Part shown: positions 6,997 through 13,755 of the stretch, piece after piece | How the letters are laid out: the number at the start of each line of letters is the position of its first letter | Numbering within the stretch: the stretch's first letter is position 1 | Origin: DASZPL01 sp035550315 | GTDB lineage: Bacteria > Actinomycetota > Actinomycetes > JAFAQI01 | Assembly (NCBI GenBank): GCA_035550315.1 | Contig: DASZPL010000044.1 | Span: forward strand, 1-29,652 | DNA length: 29,652 nucleotides | Reading direction: 5' to 3' | Program-made: the position numbers and the translations under genes | Notes under the pieces: generated by a model | Databases searched by the model: none | Told to the model about the DNA's origin: nothing | Seen by the model: the letters and a program-made list of their open reading frames with translations, nothing else

Positions 6997-9179
6997 GCCC
7001 GAGCCTCGGTTCGCACTTCAGTCGACCGCGCCGCGCTTCGCTCCGCCAGCGTCTGCTGGAAGTCGGCGAGCGGTGCACCCGCTGGATCGAGGTTGCGCCG
7101 CACCCAGTCGCCGTCGGGCTGCAGCAGCCAGGCCGCGGTGCCGTCATCGAGCGCCAGATCCAGGATGGCTCCGAGTGCAGCGCGGCACGCCGGGTCACGC
7201 ACTTGGACGAGGGCCTCGACGCGACGATCGAGGTTGCGGTGCATCACGTCCGCGCTGCCGATCCAGAACTGTTCGTCACCGCCGTTGGCGAAGTGGAAGA
7301 TCCGCGAGTGCTCCAGCAGCCGGCCGACGAAGCTGCGCACGCGGATTCGCTCTGACAGCCCCGGTACGCCGGGCCGCAGTGCACACATGCCGCGGACGAC
7401 CAGCTCGATCTCCACGCCGGCTCGGGACGCGTCGTACAGCGCGTCGATGACGTCCTCGTCCACCAGGCTGTTGACCTTCATGGTGATGCGGGCCTGGTTG
7501 CCGGCGCGTGCGTGGGCGGCTTCGTTGCCGATCAGCCGCAGCAGCCCAGGCCGCAGGCTGTCCGGCGCGACCAGCAGGGTGTGGTAGTCGCGGTGCTTCG
7601 TGTAGCCGGACAGGTGGTTGAACAGGTCGGCGATGTCGGCGCCGACCTGCGGGTCGGCCGTGAGCAGACCGATGTCCTCGTAGATCCTCGCCGTCTTCGG
7701 GTTGTAGTTGCCGGTCCCGATGTGGGCGTAGCGCCGGAGGGTGCCATCGGGCTCCTCGCGCACGACGAGCGCCAGCTTGCAGTGCGTCTTCAGGCCGACC
7801 AGCCCGTAGACCACGTGGCAGCCGGCGCGCTCGAGCGCGCGGGCCCACTTGATGTTCGCCTGCTCGTCGAACCGTGCCTTGATCTCGACGACGACGAGGA
7901 CCTGCTTGCCGGCCTCGGCGGCGTCGATCAGCGCGTCGACCAGGGGCGAGTCGCCGCTGGTGCGATACAGCGTCTGCTTGATCGCGAGCACGGCGGGATC
8001 CGCTGCCGCCTGCTCGACGAACGCCTGCACGCTGGTCGTGAACGAGTCGTAGGGATGCTGCAGCAGGATGTCGCCCTGCCGGATCGCCGCGAACACATCG
8101 GCCGCGGAGTTGCTGTCGCCCGTTGCATGCAACGAAGGGTGCGTGACCTGCGGGATCGCCGGATATTTCAGCGCGGGCAGGTCGAGGTCGGCGATGCCCC
8201 ACAGCGCCCCCAGATCCAACGGGCCGTCGATCCGGTAGAGCTGGGACTCGGTGACGCCGAGCTCCCGGACCAACAGGCTGAGCACGCGGTCGGTGATGCT
8301 GCCGGCGACCTCCAGCCGCACCGCCGGGCCGAACCGGCGTCGTGCCAGCTCCCGTTCCAAGGCTGCGAGCAGATTGTCGACGTCGCTCTCCTCGAGCGCC
8401 AGGTCCTCATTGCGGGTGACCCGGAAGGTCGAGGACGCCGTCACCTCCATGCCGGGGAACAGGTCCGGCAAGTGTTCCTCGATGACGTCCTCGAGCAGCA
8501 CGAACCGGGTGCCGCCGACCGGCACGAACCGGGGGAGCAGCGGCGGCACCTTCACCCGGGCGAAGTGTTCGCGCCCGCTCTCCCTGTCGTGGACCACGAC
8601 CGCGAGGTTCAGCGACAGGCCGGAGATGTAGGGGAACGGGTGCGCGGGATCGACGGCAAGTGGCGTGAGCACGGGGTAGACGTGCTCGGCGAAGAACGCG
8701 TCGATGCGGTCGCGCTCGGCCCCGGTCAGTTTCGAATAGCTGCTGATGATGATCCCGGCGTTAGCGATCGCCGGCCGTAGCTTTTCGAACGCCGCCGCGT
8801 GTCGCGTCGCCAGCTCATGCGCGCGCGTCGCGATCAGGTCTAGTTGCTCGCGTGGCGAGAGCCCAGCCGGTGTGATGCCGTCGATGTCGACCGCCAGCCG
8901 GCCGTGCAGGCCGGCGACCCGCACCATGAAGAACTCGTCCAGGCCGCCGGCAAAGATCGCCAGGAATCGCACCCGCTCCAGAAGCGGGGTGCTCTCGTCC
9001 TCGGCGAGCTCGAGCAGCCGGGCGCTGTAGTCGAGCCAGCTGCGTTCCCGATCGATGAACCGGTCCGTGGGAAGCGCTCGATCGGTGCTTCCACCGGTGT
9101 GCTGGAGGTCTTCGATCTCCTCGGCGAGCTCGTCGGCGTACCTCGGGACATCCGGGGCGCTGGAGGTCGTCGTGCTCAT
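6993..9179 (-). CDS. ppk1: Polyphosphate kinase 1
   Basis: 728 residues from ATG 9179, close to the usual ~700. It reversibly transfers the gamma-phosphate of ATP to polyphosphate. The N-terminal region has the RSWLDYSARLLELAED and FLAIFAGGLDEFFMVRVAGL landmarks. The catalytic region carries the phosphorylated-His motif KTHCK (about H466) and the second conserved His in YAHIGTGNYNP (about H486). HPYDSF and IKQTLYRT are also typical. It heads an operon with the CYTH-CHAD and MutT1-like genes. Upstream lie a PHO-box-like repeat at 9208-9240 and a -10-like GACAGT six bases from the ATG. The ATG also has a GAGG just before it, so leaderless and SD-led starts cannot be separated by eye. Confidence 0.95.
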   Translation of the reverse strand: MSTTTSSAPDVPRYADELAEEIEDLQHTGGSTDRALPTDRFIDRERSWLDYSARLLELAEDESTPLLERVRFLAIFAGGLDEFFMVRVAGLHGRLAVDIDGITPAGLSPREQLDLIATRAHELATRHAAAFEKLRPAIANAGIIISSYSKLTGAERDRIDAFFAEHVYPVLTPLAVDPAHPFPYISGLSLNLAVVVHDRESGREHFARVKVPPLLPRFVPVGGTRFVLLEDVIEEHLPDLFPGMEVTASSTFRVTRNEDLALEESDVDNLLAALERELARRRFGPAVRLEVAGSITDRVLSLLVRELGVTESQLYRIDGPLDLGALWGIADLDLPALKYPAIPQVTHPSLHATGDSNSAADVFAAIRQGDILLQHPYDSFTTSVQAFVEQAAADPAVLAIKQTLYRTSGDSPLVDALIDAAEAGKQVLVVVEIKARFDEQANIKWARALERAGCHVVYGLVGLKTHCKLALVVREEPDGTLRRYAHIGTGNYNPKTARIYEDIGLLTADPQVGADIADLFNHLSGYTKHRDYHTLLVAPDSLRPGLLRLIGNEAAHARAGNQARITMKVNSLVDEDVIDALYDASRAGVEIELVVRGMCALRPGVPGLSERIRVRSFVGRLLEHSRIFHFANGGDEQFWIGSADVMHRNLDRRVEALVQVRDPACRAALGAILDLALDDGTAAWLLQPDGDWVRRNLDPAGAPLADFQQTLAERSAARSTEVRTEARA

Positions 9180-9185
9180 TACCTC

Positions 9186-9191
9186 ACTGTC
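9186..9191 (-). promoter_or_regulatory. Possible -10 element of ppk (leaderless type)
   Basis: Minus-strand GACAGT (nAnnnT) sits exactly six bases before the ppk ATG, the same spacing seen at other leaderless candidates in this window. An AGTGAGG sequence overlaps it and could instead be a closely spaced ribosome binding site. Confidence 0.35.
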
Positions 9192-9207
9192 GACGATTCC
9201 GGCCGTC

Positions 9208-9240
9208 GAGAGGCAAGCCGCAGGTGAACAAGCAGCTAAC
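9208..9240 (-). promoter_or_regulatory. Candidate PHO box upstream of ppk
   Basis: Read on the minus strand, three consecutive 11-base units occur: GTTAGCTGCTT, GTTCACCTGCG, GCTTGCCTCTC. The central one matches the GTTCACC core perfectly; the flanking ones are degenerate. It lies about 30-60 bases before the ppk start. PhoP control of ppk is established in Streptomyces; here it is inferred. Confidence 0.55.
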
Positions 9241-9304
9241 GGAGCTTGAACGCTCGCGGGCGCCGGCCGAAATGGCGTCCCGGAGGCGCATCCGCGCCCG
9301 CGCT

Positions 9305-9310
9305 TATGGT
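9305..9310 (+). promoter_or_regulatory. -10 element of leaderless tetR-family gene
   Basis: TATGGT followed by six bases and then GTG at 9317. No ribosome binding site precedes the GTG, so the transcript probably begins at the start codon. Confidence 0.55.
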
Positions 9311-9316
9311 GTGTGC

Positions 9317-9901
9317 GTGACCGCCCGGACGCTGCCATCGGACCGGCGATGGGCGCTGCTCGAGGCGGCCGATCGGGTGGTGCAACGGGACGGACCGGCA
9401 GCGTCGATGAACGCGATCGCAGCCGAGGCGGGCATCACCAAGCCGATCCTCTATCGCCATTTCGGCGACAAGGCCGGGCTGTATCGGGCGCTGGCAAGCC
9501 GGTACATCGACGAGCTCCGAGTCCGGCTGCAGGCCGCATTGTTGACTCGGGGTGGTCTCGAAGTCCGGACCCGGGCGACCATCGGCGCCTATCTGGCGTC
9601 GATCGAAGAACGTCCGCAGGTGTACCGGTTCCTGATCCAGCGCGCCGCCGTTGAGGTGCCGGACGTGCGCGGTCAGGTCGAGGGCTTCGTCCGGCGCTTC
9701 GGCGACGAGCTGGCGGCCGGGCTTCGCCACGAAGCCGTCCTCGGCGGGATCGACCCGATGCGGGCGACGGTGTGGGCGCAGGGGATCGCCGGCATGGTGC
9801 AGGCCGCCGGTGACTGGTGGCTGGACCAGCCGGCGATTCCGCGGGACGTCGTCGCCGAGCAACTCACCGCATTGGTGATGAACGGGCTGTCGGCGGACTA
9901 A
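9317..9901 (+). CDS. TetR-family transcriptional regulator
   Basis: 194 residues from GTG 9317, chosen because a TATGGT -10 sits six bases upstream and the residues before it do not belong to the fold. The N-terminal helix-turn-helix is clear: ALLEAADRVVQRDG, then MNAIAAEAGITKPILYRHFGDKAGLYRAL, covering residues ~10-55. The C-terminal ligand/dimer domain is of the TetR_C type, with a DWWLDQP segment near the end. The target and ligand are unknown. It lies divergent from ppk with 137 bases between starts and 50 bases before a ParA-like gene in the same direction. It may control either neighbour or itself, but I see no clear palindromic operator. Confidence 0.88.
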   Translation: MTARTLPSDRRWALLEAADRVVQRDGPAASMNAIAAEAGITKPILYRHFGDKAGLYRALASRYIDELRVRLQAALLTRGGLEVRTRATIGAYLASIEERPQVYRFLIQRAAVEVPDVRGQVEGFVRRFGDELAAGLRHEAVLGGIDPMRATVWAQGIAGMVQAAGDWWLDQPAIPRDVVAEQLTALVMNGLSAD

Positions 9902-9938
9902 TCGCTTCGCTCGCTCGGGCATGTTCACCTTGACCTGG

Positions 9939-9944
9939 CACGAT
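9939..9944 (+). promoter_or_regulatory. Possible -10 element of parA-like gene
   Basis: CACGAT (nAnnnT) lies seven bases before GTG 9952. A single PHO-like half unit, GTTCACCTTGA, is at 9923-9933, but no good second unit adjoins it. Confidence 0.35.
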
Positions 9945-9951
9945 GCCCGGC

Positions 9952-10719
9952 GTGAAAGTCCTGGCCAGCTTCGCGGTGAAGGGTGGCGTCGGGAAGACGT
10001 CGGCTGCCGTCAACCTCGCCTGGCTTGCTGCCCGCGACGGCCGCCGCACCCTGCTGTGGGACCTGGACCCGCAGGCGTCGGCAACGTTCCTGTTGCGGGG
10101 GAAGGCGAAGGTCAAAGGTGGCGCTCGAAAGGTGCTGCTCGGCAAGAGCGAGGCGACGCGCGCCATCCGGTCGACCGGGTACGACCGACTTGACCTGCTT
10201 CCGTCCAACCCCGGCTACGTCGATGCCGCCGTCGACCTGGCTGGCGCCGGCGGCAGCGAGCAGCGCATCGGGCGGGTGCTCAAGTCGCTGCGCGCCGATT
10301 TCGACCTCGTGGTGCTGGACTGCCCCGCCGGCCTGTCAGTCGTGGCGGCGAACATCGCGCGGGCGAGCGACCTGTTGCTGGTCCCGATCGTCCCGTCGCC
10401 GCTGTCGCTGCGCACCCTCGACCAGACCGTCGACTTCATCGCGGCGCACGAGGCGACGCCGGACATCCTGATCTTTCTGTCGATGGTGGAGCGGCGTCGA
10501 GCGCTGCACCGCGACGTCGTCGGCCTGCTGCAAGGCCGTTACGCCAACGTGGCGGAAACGGTCATCGCAACCAGCGCGGTCGTCGAGCGGATGGGGCAGC
10601 GCCGTTGCCCGCTCGGGGCATCGACCCCGACCAGCGCGGCGGCTGCGGCGTACGAAGCGCTGTGGCGGGAGGTAAGCGAGCGCCTGCGCTCCAGCCAGCC
10701 AAGCGTCGCGGCTGGCTGA
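9952..10719 (+). CDS. ParA/MinD-family ATPase
   Basis: 255 residues from GTG 9952 (KVLASFAVKGGVGKT at the very N-terminus, as usual for ParA); ATG 9943 is the alternative start. The deviant Walker A KGGVGKT, the A' motif LLWDLDPQAS and the Walker B strand FDLVVLDCPAG are all present, so this is an active-looking P-loop ATPase of the ParA/Soj type. No parB-like gene and no parS-like palindrome is nearby, so it is not the chromosome partition pair. The context is TetR upstream and the DUF47/PiT phosphate pair downstream. Such solitary ParA-like proteins often position other cargo; the cargo here is unknown. Confidence 0.88.
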   Translation: MKVLASFAVKGGVGKTSAAVNLAWLAARDGRRTLLWDLDPQASATFLLRGKAKVKGGARKVLLGKSEATRAIRSTGYDRLDLLPSNPGYVDAAVDLAGAGGSEQRIGRVLKSLRADFDLVVLDCPAGLSVVAANIARASDLLLVPIVPSPLSLRTLDQTVDFIAAHEATPDILIFLSMVERRRALHRDVVGLLQGRYANVAETVIATSAVVERMGQRRCPLGASTPTSAAAAAYEALWREVSERLRSSQPSVAAG

Positions 10720-10737
10720 TCCGGCTGTTGGCACCGC

Positions 10738-10759
10738 GTACACCCGCCGTTCACCGAGC
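10738..10759 (+). promoter_or_regulatory. PHO box upstream of DUF47/PiT genes
   Basis: Two adjacent 11-base repeats, GTACACCCGCC and GTTCACCGAGC, each carry the GTnCACC core. They end three bases before the TATCGT -10, where a -35 would lie. This is the arrangement expected when PhoP/RegX3 activates a promoter lacking its own -35. Confidence 0.65.
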
Positions 10760-10762
10760 CCC

Positions 10763-10768
10763 TATCGT
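10763..10768 (+). promoter_or_regulatory. -10 element of leaderless DUF47 gene
   Basis: TATCGT, then six bases, then GTG 10775. No ribosome binding site is present before the GTG. Confidence 0.6.
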
Positions 10769-10774
10769 GTGGTC

Positions 10775-11395
10775 GTGCGCCTGCGACTGACGCCCAGGGA
10801 GAACGTCTTCTACGAGCTGTTTACCTCGTCAGCCGACAACCTCCTGGACGGGGCGAAGGTGCTCGCCCGGCTGGTGACGGCCTCGGTGACGGAGCGCGAG
10901 CTGTTGGCGAAGGAGCTCCGCGATCTGGAGCACAAGGGTGACGATCGCACCCACAACATCCTGCGCGAGGTGAACTCCACGTTCGTCACGCCGTTCGACC
11001 GCGAGGACATCTACCGGCTCGCCAGCCGGTTGGACGACGTCATGGACTTCTTCGAGGCGGCCGGCGACTTGATCCTGCTGTACGACCTCGACGTGCTGCC
11101 GCTCGACATGCAGCAGATGACCGAGATCCTGGTCCGGGGCGCCGAGCTGACGGCGGGTGCGATGCCACGCCTGAAGTCGCTCACCAATTTGAGCGACTAC
11201 TGGATCGAGATCAATCGACTGGAGAACGACGCCGACAAGCTGTACCGCCGGTTCGTGGCCCGGCTGTTCAGCGGTGAGTACGACGCATTGACCGTGTTGA
11301 AGATGAAGGAGATCGCCGAGCAGCTTGAGGGCGCCGCCGACGCGTTGGAGAACGTCGCCGACACCGTCGAGTCGATCGCCGTCAAAGAGTCCTGA
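10775..11395 (+). CDS. DUF47 / PhoU-like accessory protein of PiT transporter
   Basis: 206 residues from GTG 10775, set by the leaderless -10 upstream. The protein is almost all helical with PhoU-like acidic/helical repeats: the KGDDRTHNILREVNSTFVTPFDREDIYRLASRLDDVMDF block is diagnostic of DUF47, and a second related block, DADKLYRRF..., occurs near 150. DUF47 proteins are encoded with PiT-type phosphate transporters and are thought to modulate them. The PiT gene begins 9 bases after its stop, so the two form one transcript. A PHO box precedes the promoter, suggesting induction under low phosphate. Confidence 0.92.
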   Translation: MRLRLTPRENVFYELFTSSADNLLDGAKVLARLVTASVTERELLAKELRDLEHKGDDRTHNILREVNSTFVTPFDREDIYRLASRLDDVMDFFEAAGDLILLYDLDVLPLDMQQMTEILVRGAELTAGAMPRLKSLTNLSDYWIEINRLENDADKLYRRFVARLFSGEYDALTVLKMKEIAEQLEGAADALENVADTVESIAVKES

Positions 11396-11404
11396 GCGGT
11401 CGAC

Positions 11405-12397
11405 GTGGAGACCTTAGGACTCGTCGTCCTCATCATCGTTGCGCTCGGCTTCGACTACACCAACGGCTTCCACGACGCCGCGAACGCGATCGCCACGTCG
11501 GTCTCAACCCGAGCGCTCAGCCCGCGGATCGCGCTCCTGCTGGCGGCGGGGTTCAACCTCTTCGGCTCGCTGGTCTCGACCAAGGTCGCCAACACGGTCG
11601 GTGGCATCATCACCGCGCCCGAGACGACCGAGGGCCTGCTGGTGGTGTTCGCGGCCGTCGTCGGCGCGATCGTGTGGAACTTGATCACCTGGTGGTTCGG
11701 GCTGCCGTCGTCGTCGTCGCACGCGCTGATCGGCGGGCTGTGCGGAGCCGCACTGGCGTCCAGCGGACACGTGAACTGGCACGCGGTGGTCGAGAAGGTG
11801 GTCATCCCGATGGTCGCCTCACCGCTGGTGGGCTTCGCGCTCGGCTTCCTGCTGATGCTCGGCCTGCTGTGGGCCTTCCGCCGGGCCAACCCGAGAGACA
11901 TGAACGTCGGCTTCCGGATGGGGCAGTGGGCGTCGGCCGCTGCCATGTCGTTCGGGCACGGCCTGCAGGACGCCCAGAAGACGATGGGCGTCATCACCCT
12001 CGCCTTAGTCGTCACCCACCACCTGGGGACGTTCGCGGTGCCGGTGTGGGTCAAGGTGACGTGCGCGCTCGCGATCAGCGCGGGCACCGCCTCCGGCGGC
12101 TGGCGCATCATGCGCACGCTCGGCCGGCGGGTCTTCAAGCTCGACAACACCGCCGGCTTCGCGGCCCAGACGGTCGCATCCGGCGTGTTGTTAACGACGG
12201 CGTACGCCTATGCCGCGCCGATCTCCACGACCCACGTGATCACGTCCTCGGTGATGGGCGTCGGCGCGACGCGCAAGCTCTCCGCGGTGCGCTGGGGCGT
12301 CGCCGGGAACATCCTGGCAGCCTGGGTGTTCACGCTGCCGGCGGCCGGCCTGGTCGCTGCCGCGGTGTTCGGGCTCGGCCATCTGGTCGTCAACTGA
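11405..12397 (+). CDS. pit: PiT-family inorganic phosphate transporter
   Basis: 330 residues from GTG 11405. The protein is polytopic with about ten hydrophobic segments. The two PHO4/PiT signatures are present: GFDYTNGFHDAANAIATSVS near the N-terminus and GASSVMGVGA-like ISTTHVITSSVMGVGATRK in the second half, with the internal PSSSSHALIGGL and MSFGHGLQDAQKTMG segments. It imports phosphate, usually as a metal-phosphate complex, using an ion gradient. Its length is that of short bacterial PiT proteins. It is co-transcribed with the DUF47 gene 9 bases upstream. Confidence 0.95.
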   Translation: METLGLVVLIIVALGFDYTNGFHDAANAIATSVSTRALSPRIALLLAAGFNLFGSLVSTKVANTVGGIITAPETTEGLLVVFAAVVGAIVWNLITWWFGLPSSSSHALIGGLCGAALASSGHVNWHAVVEKVVIPMVASPLVGFALGFLLMLGLLWAFRRANPRDMNVGFRMGQWASAAAMSFGHGLQDAQKTMGVITLALVVTHHLGTFAVPVWVKVTCALAISAGTASGGWRIMRTLGRRVFKLDNTAGFAAQTVASGVLLTTAYAYAAPISTTHVITSSVMGVGATRKLSAVRWGVAGNILAAWVFTLPAAGLVAAAVFGLGHLVVN

Positions 12398-12461
12398 CCG
12401 GCCGCCGTGGGGCTGTGGCGCAGATCACTGCAACATTTGAGACAGTTCACTTTTGCGTTGC

Positions 12462-12489
12462 TAGACAAGCAAAATCGGTCATGCATGAT
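12462..12489 (+). promoter_or_regulatory. Candidate promoter for small membrane protein gene
   Basis: TAGACA (12462-12467) and CATGAT (12484-12489) are separated by 16 bases, with ATG 12496 seven bases past the last T. It sits in an AT-richer patch (12421-12490) that stands out from its surroundings. A GTTCACTTTTG unit at 12445-12455 resembles one PHO repeat but has no clear partner. Confidence 0.4.
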
Positions 12490-12495
12490 GACTGC

Positions 12496-12627
12496 ATGAG
12501 CAGCGACGAAGACGTTCAATGGGGTGCGCGAGTGCTACCGGGAGTGGACCTCGCTTTGTGGTTGCGGATCATCGTGGCCGCCGTCCTCGCACTGGCCGCG
12601 GCCGTCGTCGCGGTTACTGTCCGCTGA
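12496..12627 (+). CDS. Possible small single-pass membrane protein
   Basis: 43 residues from ATG 12496 (ATG 12481 in frame is an alternative). An acidic N-terminus (MSSDEDVQWG) is followed by a hydrophobic helix (LALWLRIIVAAVLALAAAVVAVTV) that runs to the end. A promoter-like pair with leaderless spacing precedes it. The last 14 bases overlap the end of the convergent DUF3099 gene. I do not recognise it. The evidence is the promoter, composition and fold; it may be a membrane-associated regulator or a chance frame. Confidence 0.4.
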   Translation: MSSDEDVQWGARVLPGVDLALWLRIIVAAVLALAAAVVAVTVR

Positions 12628-12946
12628 CCCGCCGCGCCCCGTGCTGGGCCGGCTTGTCCGGTCCGCCGAGTGCGCGTGGCGGCGGCTCGCTGTAGAGCGA
12701 CGGTGATTCTGGCCCGCGCCGGGTGGGCCCCGCGTTCGCGAACACGACGGCGATCCACGGCAGCACCAGCGCGAGGATGATCGCCACCACACGAACCCAG
12801 CCGTGCGCGACGAGCAACGCGACGACGAACGCGACCACCCGGACCGCCATCGTGATCAGGTAACGCCGTTCGCGGGTCCGGCGCTCCTCCCGCGGGCTGC
12901 GGCCAGCCGTCGTCACAAGGACCGGTTGCTCCTCGTGCCGCGCCAC
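12614..12946 (-). CDS. DUF3099 family membrane protein
   Basis: 110 residues from GTG 12946, which has GAAGGG just upstream. The core is the DUF3099 pattern: REERRTRERRYLITMAVR, then two closely spaced hydrophobic segments (VVAFVVALLVAHGW and VVAIILALVLPWIAVVFAN), followed by GPTRRGPE and a disordered, basic tail. It starts 30 bases after pstB in the same direction, so it is probably read through from the pst operon. The function of the family is unknown; it is restricted to actinobacteria. Confidence 0.82.
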   Translation of the reverse strand: MARHEEQPVLVTTAGRSPREERRTRERRYLITMAVRVVAFVVALLVAHGWVRVVAIILALVLPWIAVVFANAGPTRRGPESPSLYSEPPPRALGGPDKPAQHGARRVSGQ

Positions 12947-12975
12947 GCCCTTCAGTGTGCGCTCGCCGAGTTTGG

Positions 12976-13752
12976 TCAGCCGAACCGGCCGGTGATGTAG
13001 TCCTCGGTGCGCTTCTCGGACGGGTTGGTGAAGATCTTCTGCGTCGCGTCGACCTCGACCAGGTATCCCGGCTCGCCGGGCCCGCGCAGGGTCAGGAAGG
13101 CGGTGATGTCGGAGACCCGGGCGGCCTGCTGCATGTTGTGCGTGACGATCACGATGGTGTAGCGGTCCTTCAGCGTCGAGATCAGGTCCTCGATCGCCAA
13201 GGTGGAAATCGGGTCGAGTGCGCTGCACGGCTCGTCCATCAGCAGCACCTGCGGCTCGACCGCGATCGCCCGGGCGATGCACAGCCGCTGCTGCTGTCCG
13301 CCGGACAGCCCGGCCCCGGGCTTCTTGAGCCGGCTGCGGACTTCTTCCCACAGGTTGGCGCCCCGCAGTGAGCGTTCGACCGCGTCGTCCAGCTCCGACC
13401 TGCGCCGCAGGCCGTTCAGCCGGAGACCGGCGGCGACGTTGTCGTAAATCGACATTGTCGGAAACGGATTGGGCTTCTGGAAGACCATCCCGATCGTGCG
13501 ACGCACCAGCGAGGGGTCGATGCCAGGACCGTAGATGTCCTCCTCGTCGAGCAGCACGCTGCCCTCGATCCGGGCGCCCGGGATCACCTCGTGCATTCGG
13601 TTGAGCGAGCGAAGCAAGGTCGACTTGCCACATCCACTCGGGCCGATGAAGGCGGTCACGGTCTTCGGCTCGATGGCGATGCTGACGTTGTCGACCGCCT
13701 TCGTCTTGCCGTAGTAGCAGGACAGGCCGATCGTCTCGATCCGCTTAGCCAC
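12976..13752 (-). CDS. pstB: Phosphate ABC transporter ATP-binding protein PstB
   Basis: 258 residues from GTG 13752 with GGGAGGTGA upstream. Walker A GPSGCGKST is at about 37-45, the Q-loop in GMVFQKPNPFP, the signature LSGGQQQRLCIARA, Walker B VLLMDEPCSALDP and the H-loop in IVTHNMQQA. The PFP after the Q-loop and the C-terminal TEDYITGRFG are typical of PstB. It energises phosphate import by the PstCA channel. It follows pstA with a 3-base gap. Confidence 0.97.
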   Translation of the reverse strand: MAKRIETIGLSCYYGKTKAVDNVSIAIEPKTVTAFIGPSGCGKSTLLRSLNRMHEVIPGARIEGSVLLDEEDIYGPGIDPSLVRRTIGMVFQKPNPFPTMSIYDNVAAGLRLNGLRRRSELDDAVERSLRGANLWEEVRSRLKKPGAGLSGGQQQRLCIARAIAVEPQVLLMDEPCSALDPISTLAIEDLISTLKDRYTIVIVTHNMQQAARVSDITAFLTLRGPGEPGYLVEVDATQKIFTNPSEKRTEDYITGRFG

Positions 13753-13755
13753 GCG

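Noticed and set aside
5458..7587. Long open frame on the + strand opposite the CYTH-CHAD and ppk genes
   Set aside because: Arg/Gln-rich, low-similarity product typical of antisense frames in high-GC DNA; both genes on the other strand have complete, well-known motifs.
9923..9933. GTTCACCTTGA before the parA-like gene as a PHO box
   Set aside because: Single unit only; the adjoining 11 bases on either side do not match, so it is not called as a site.
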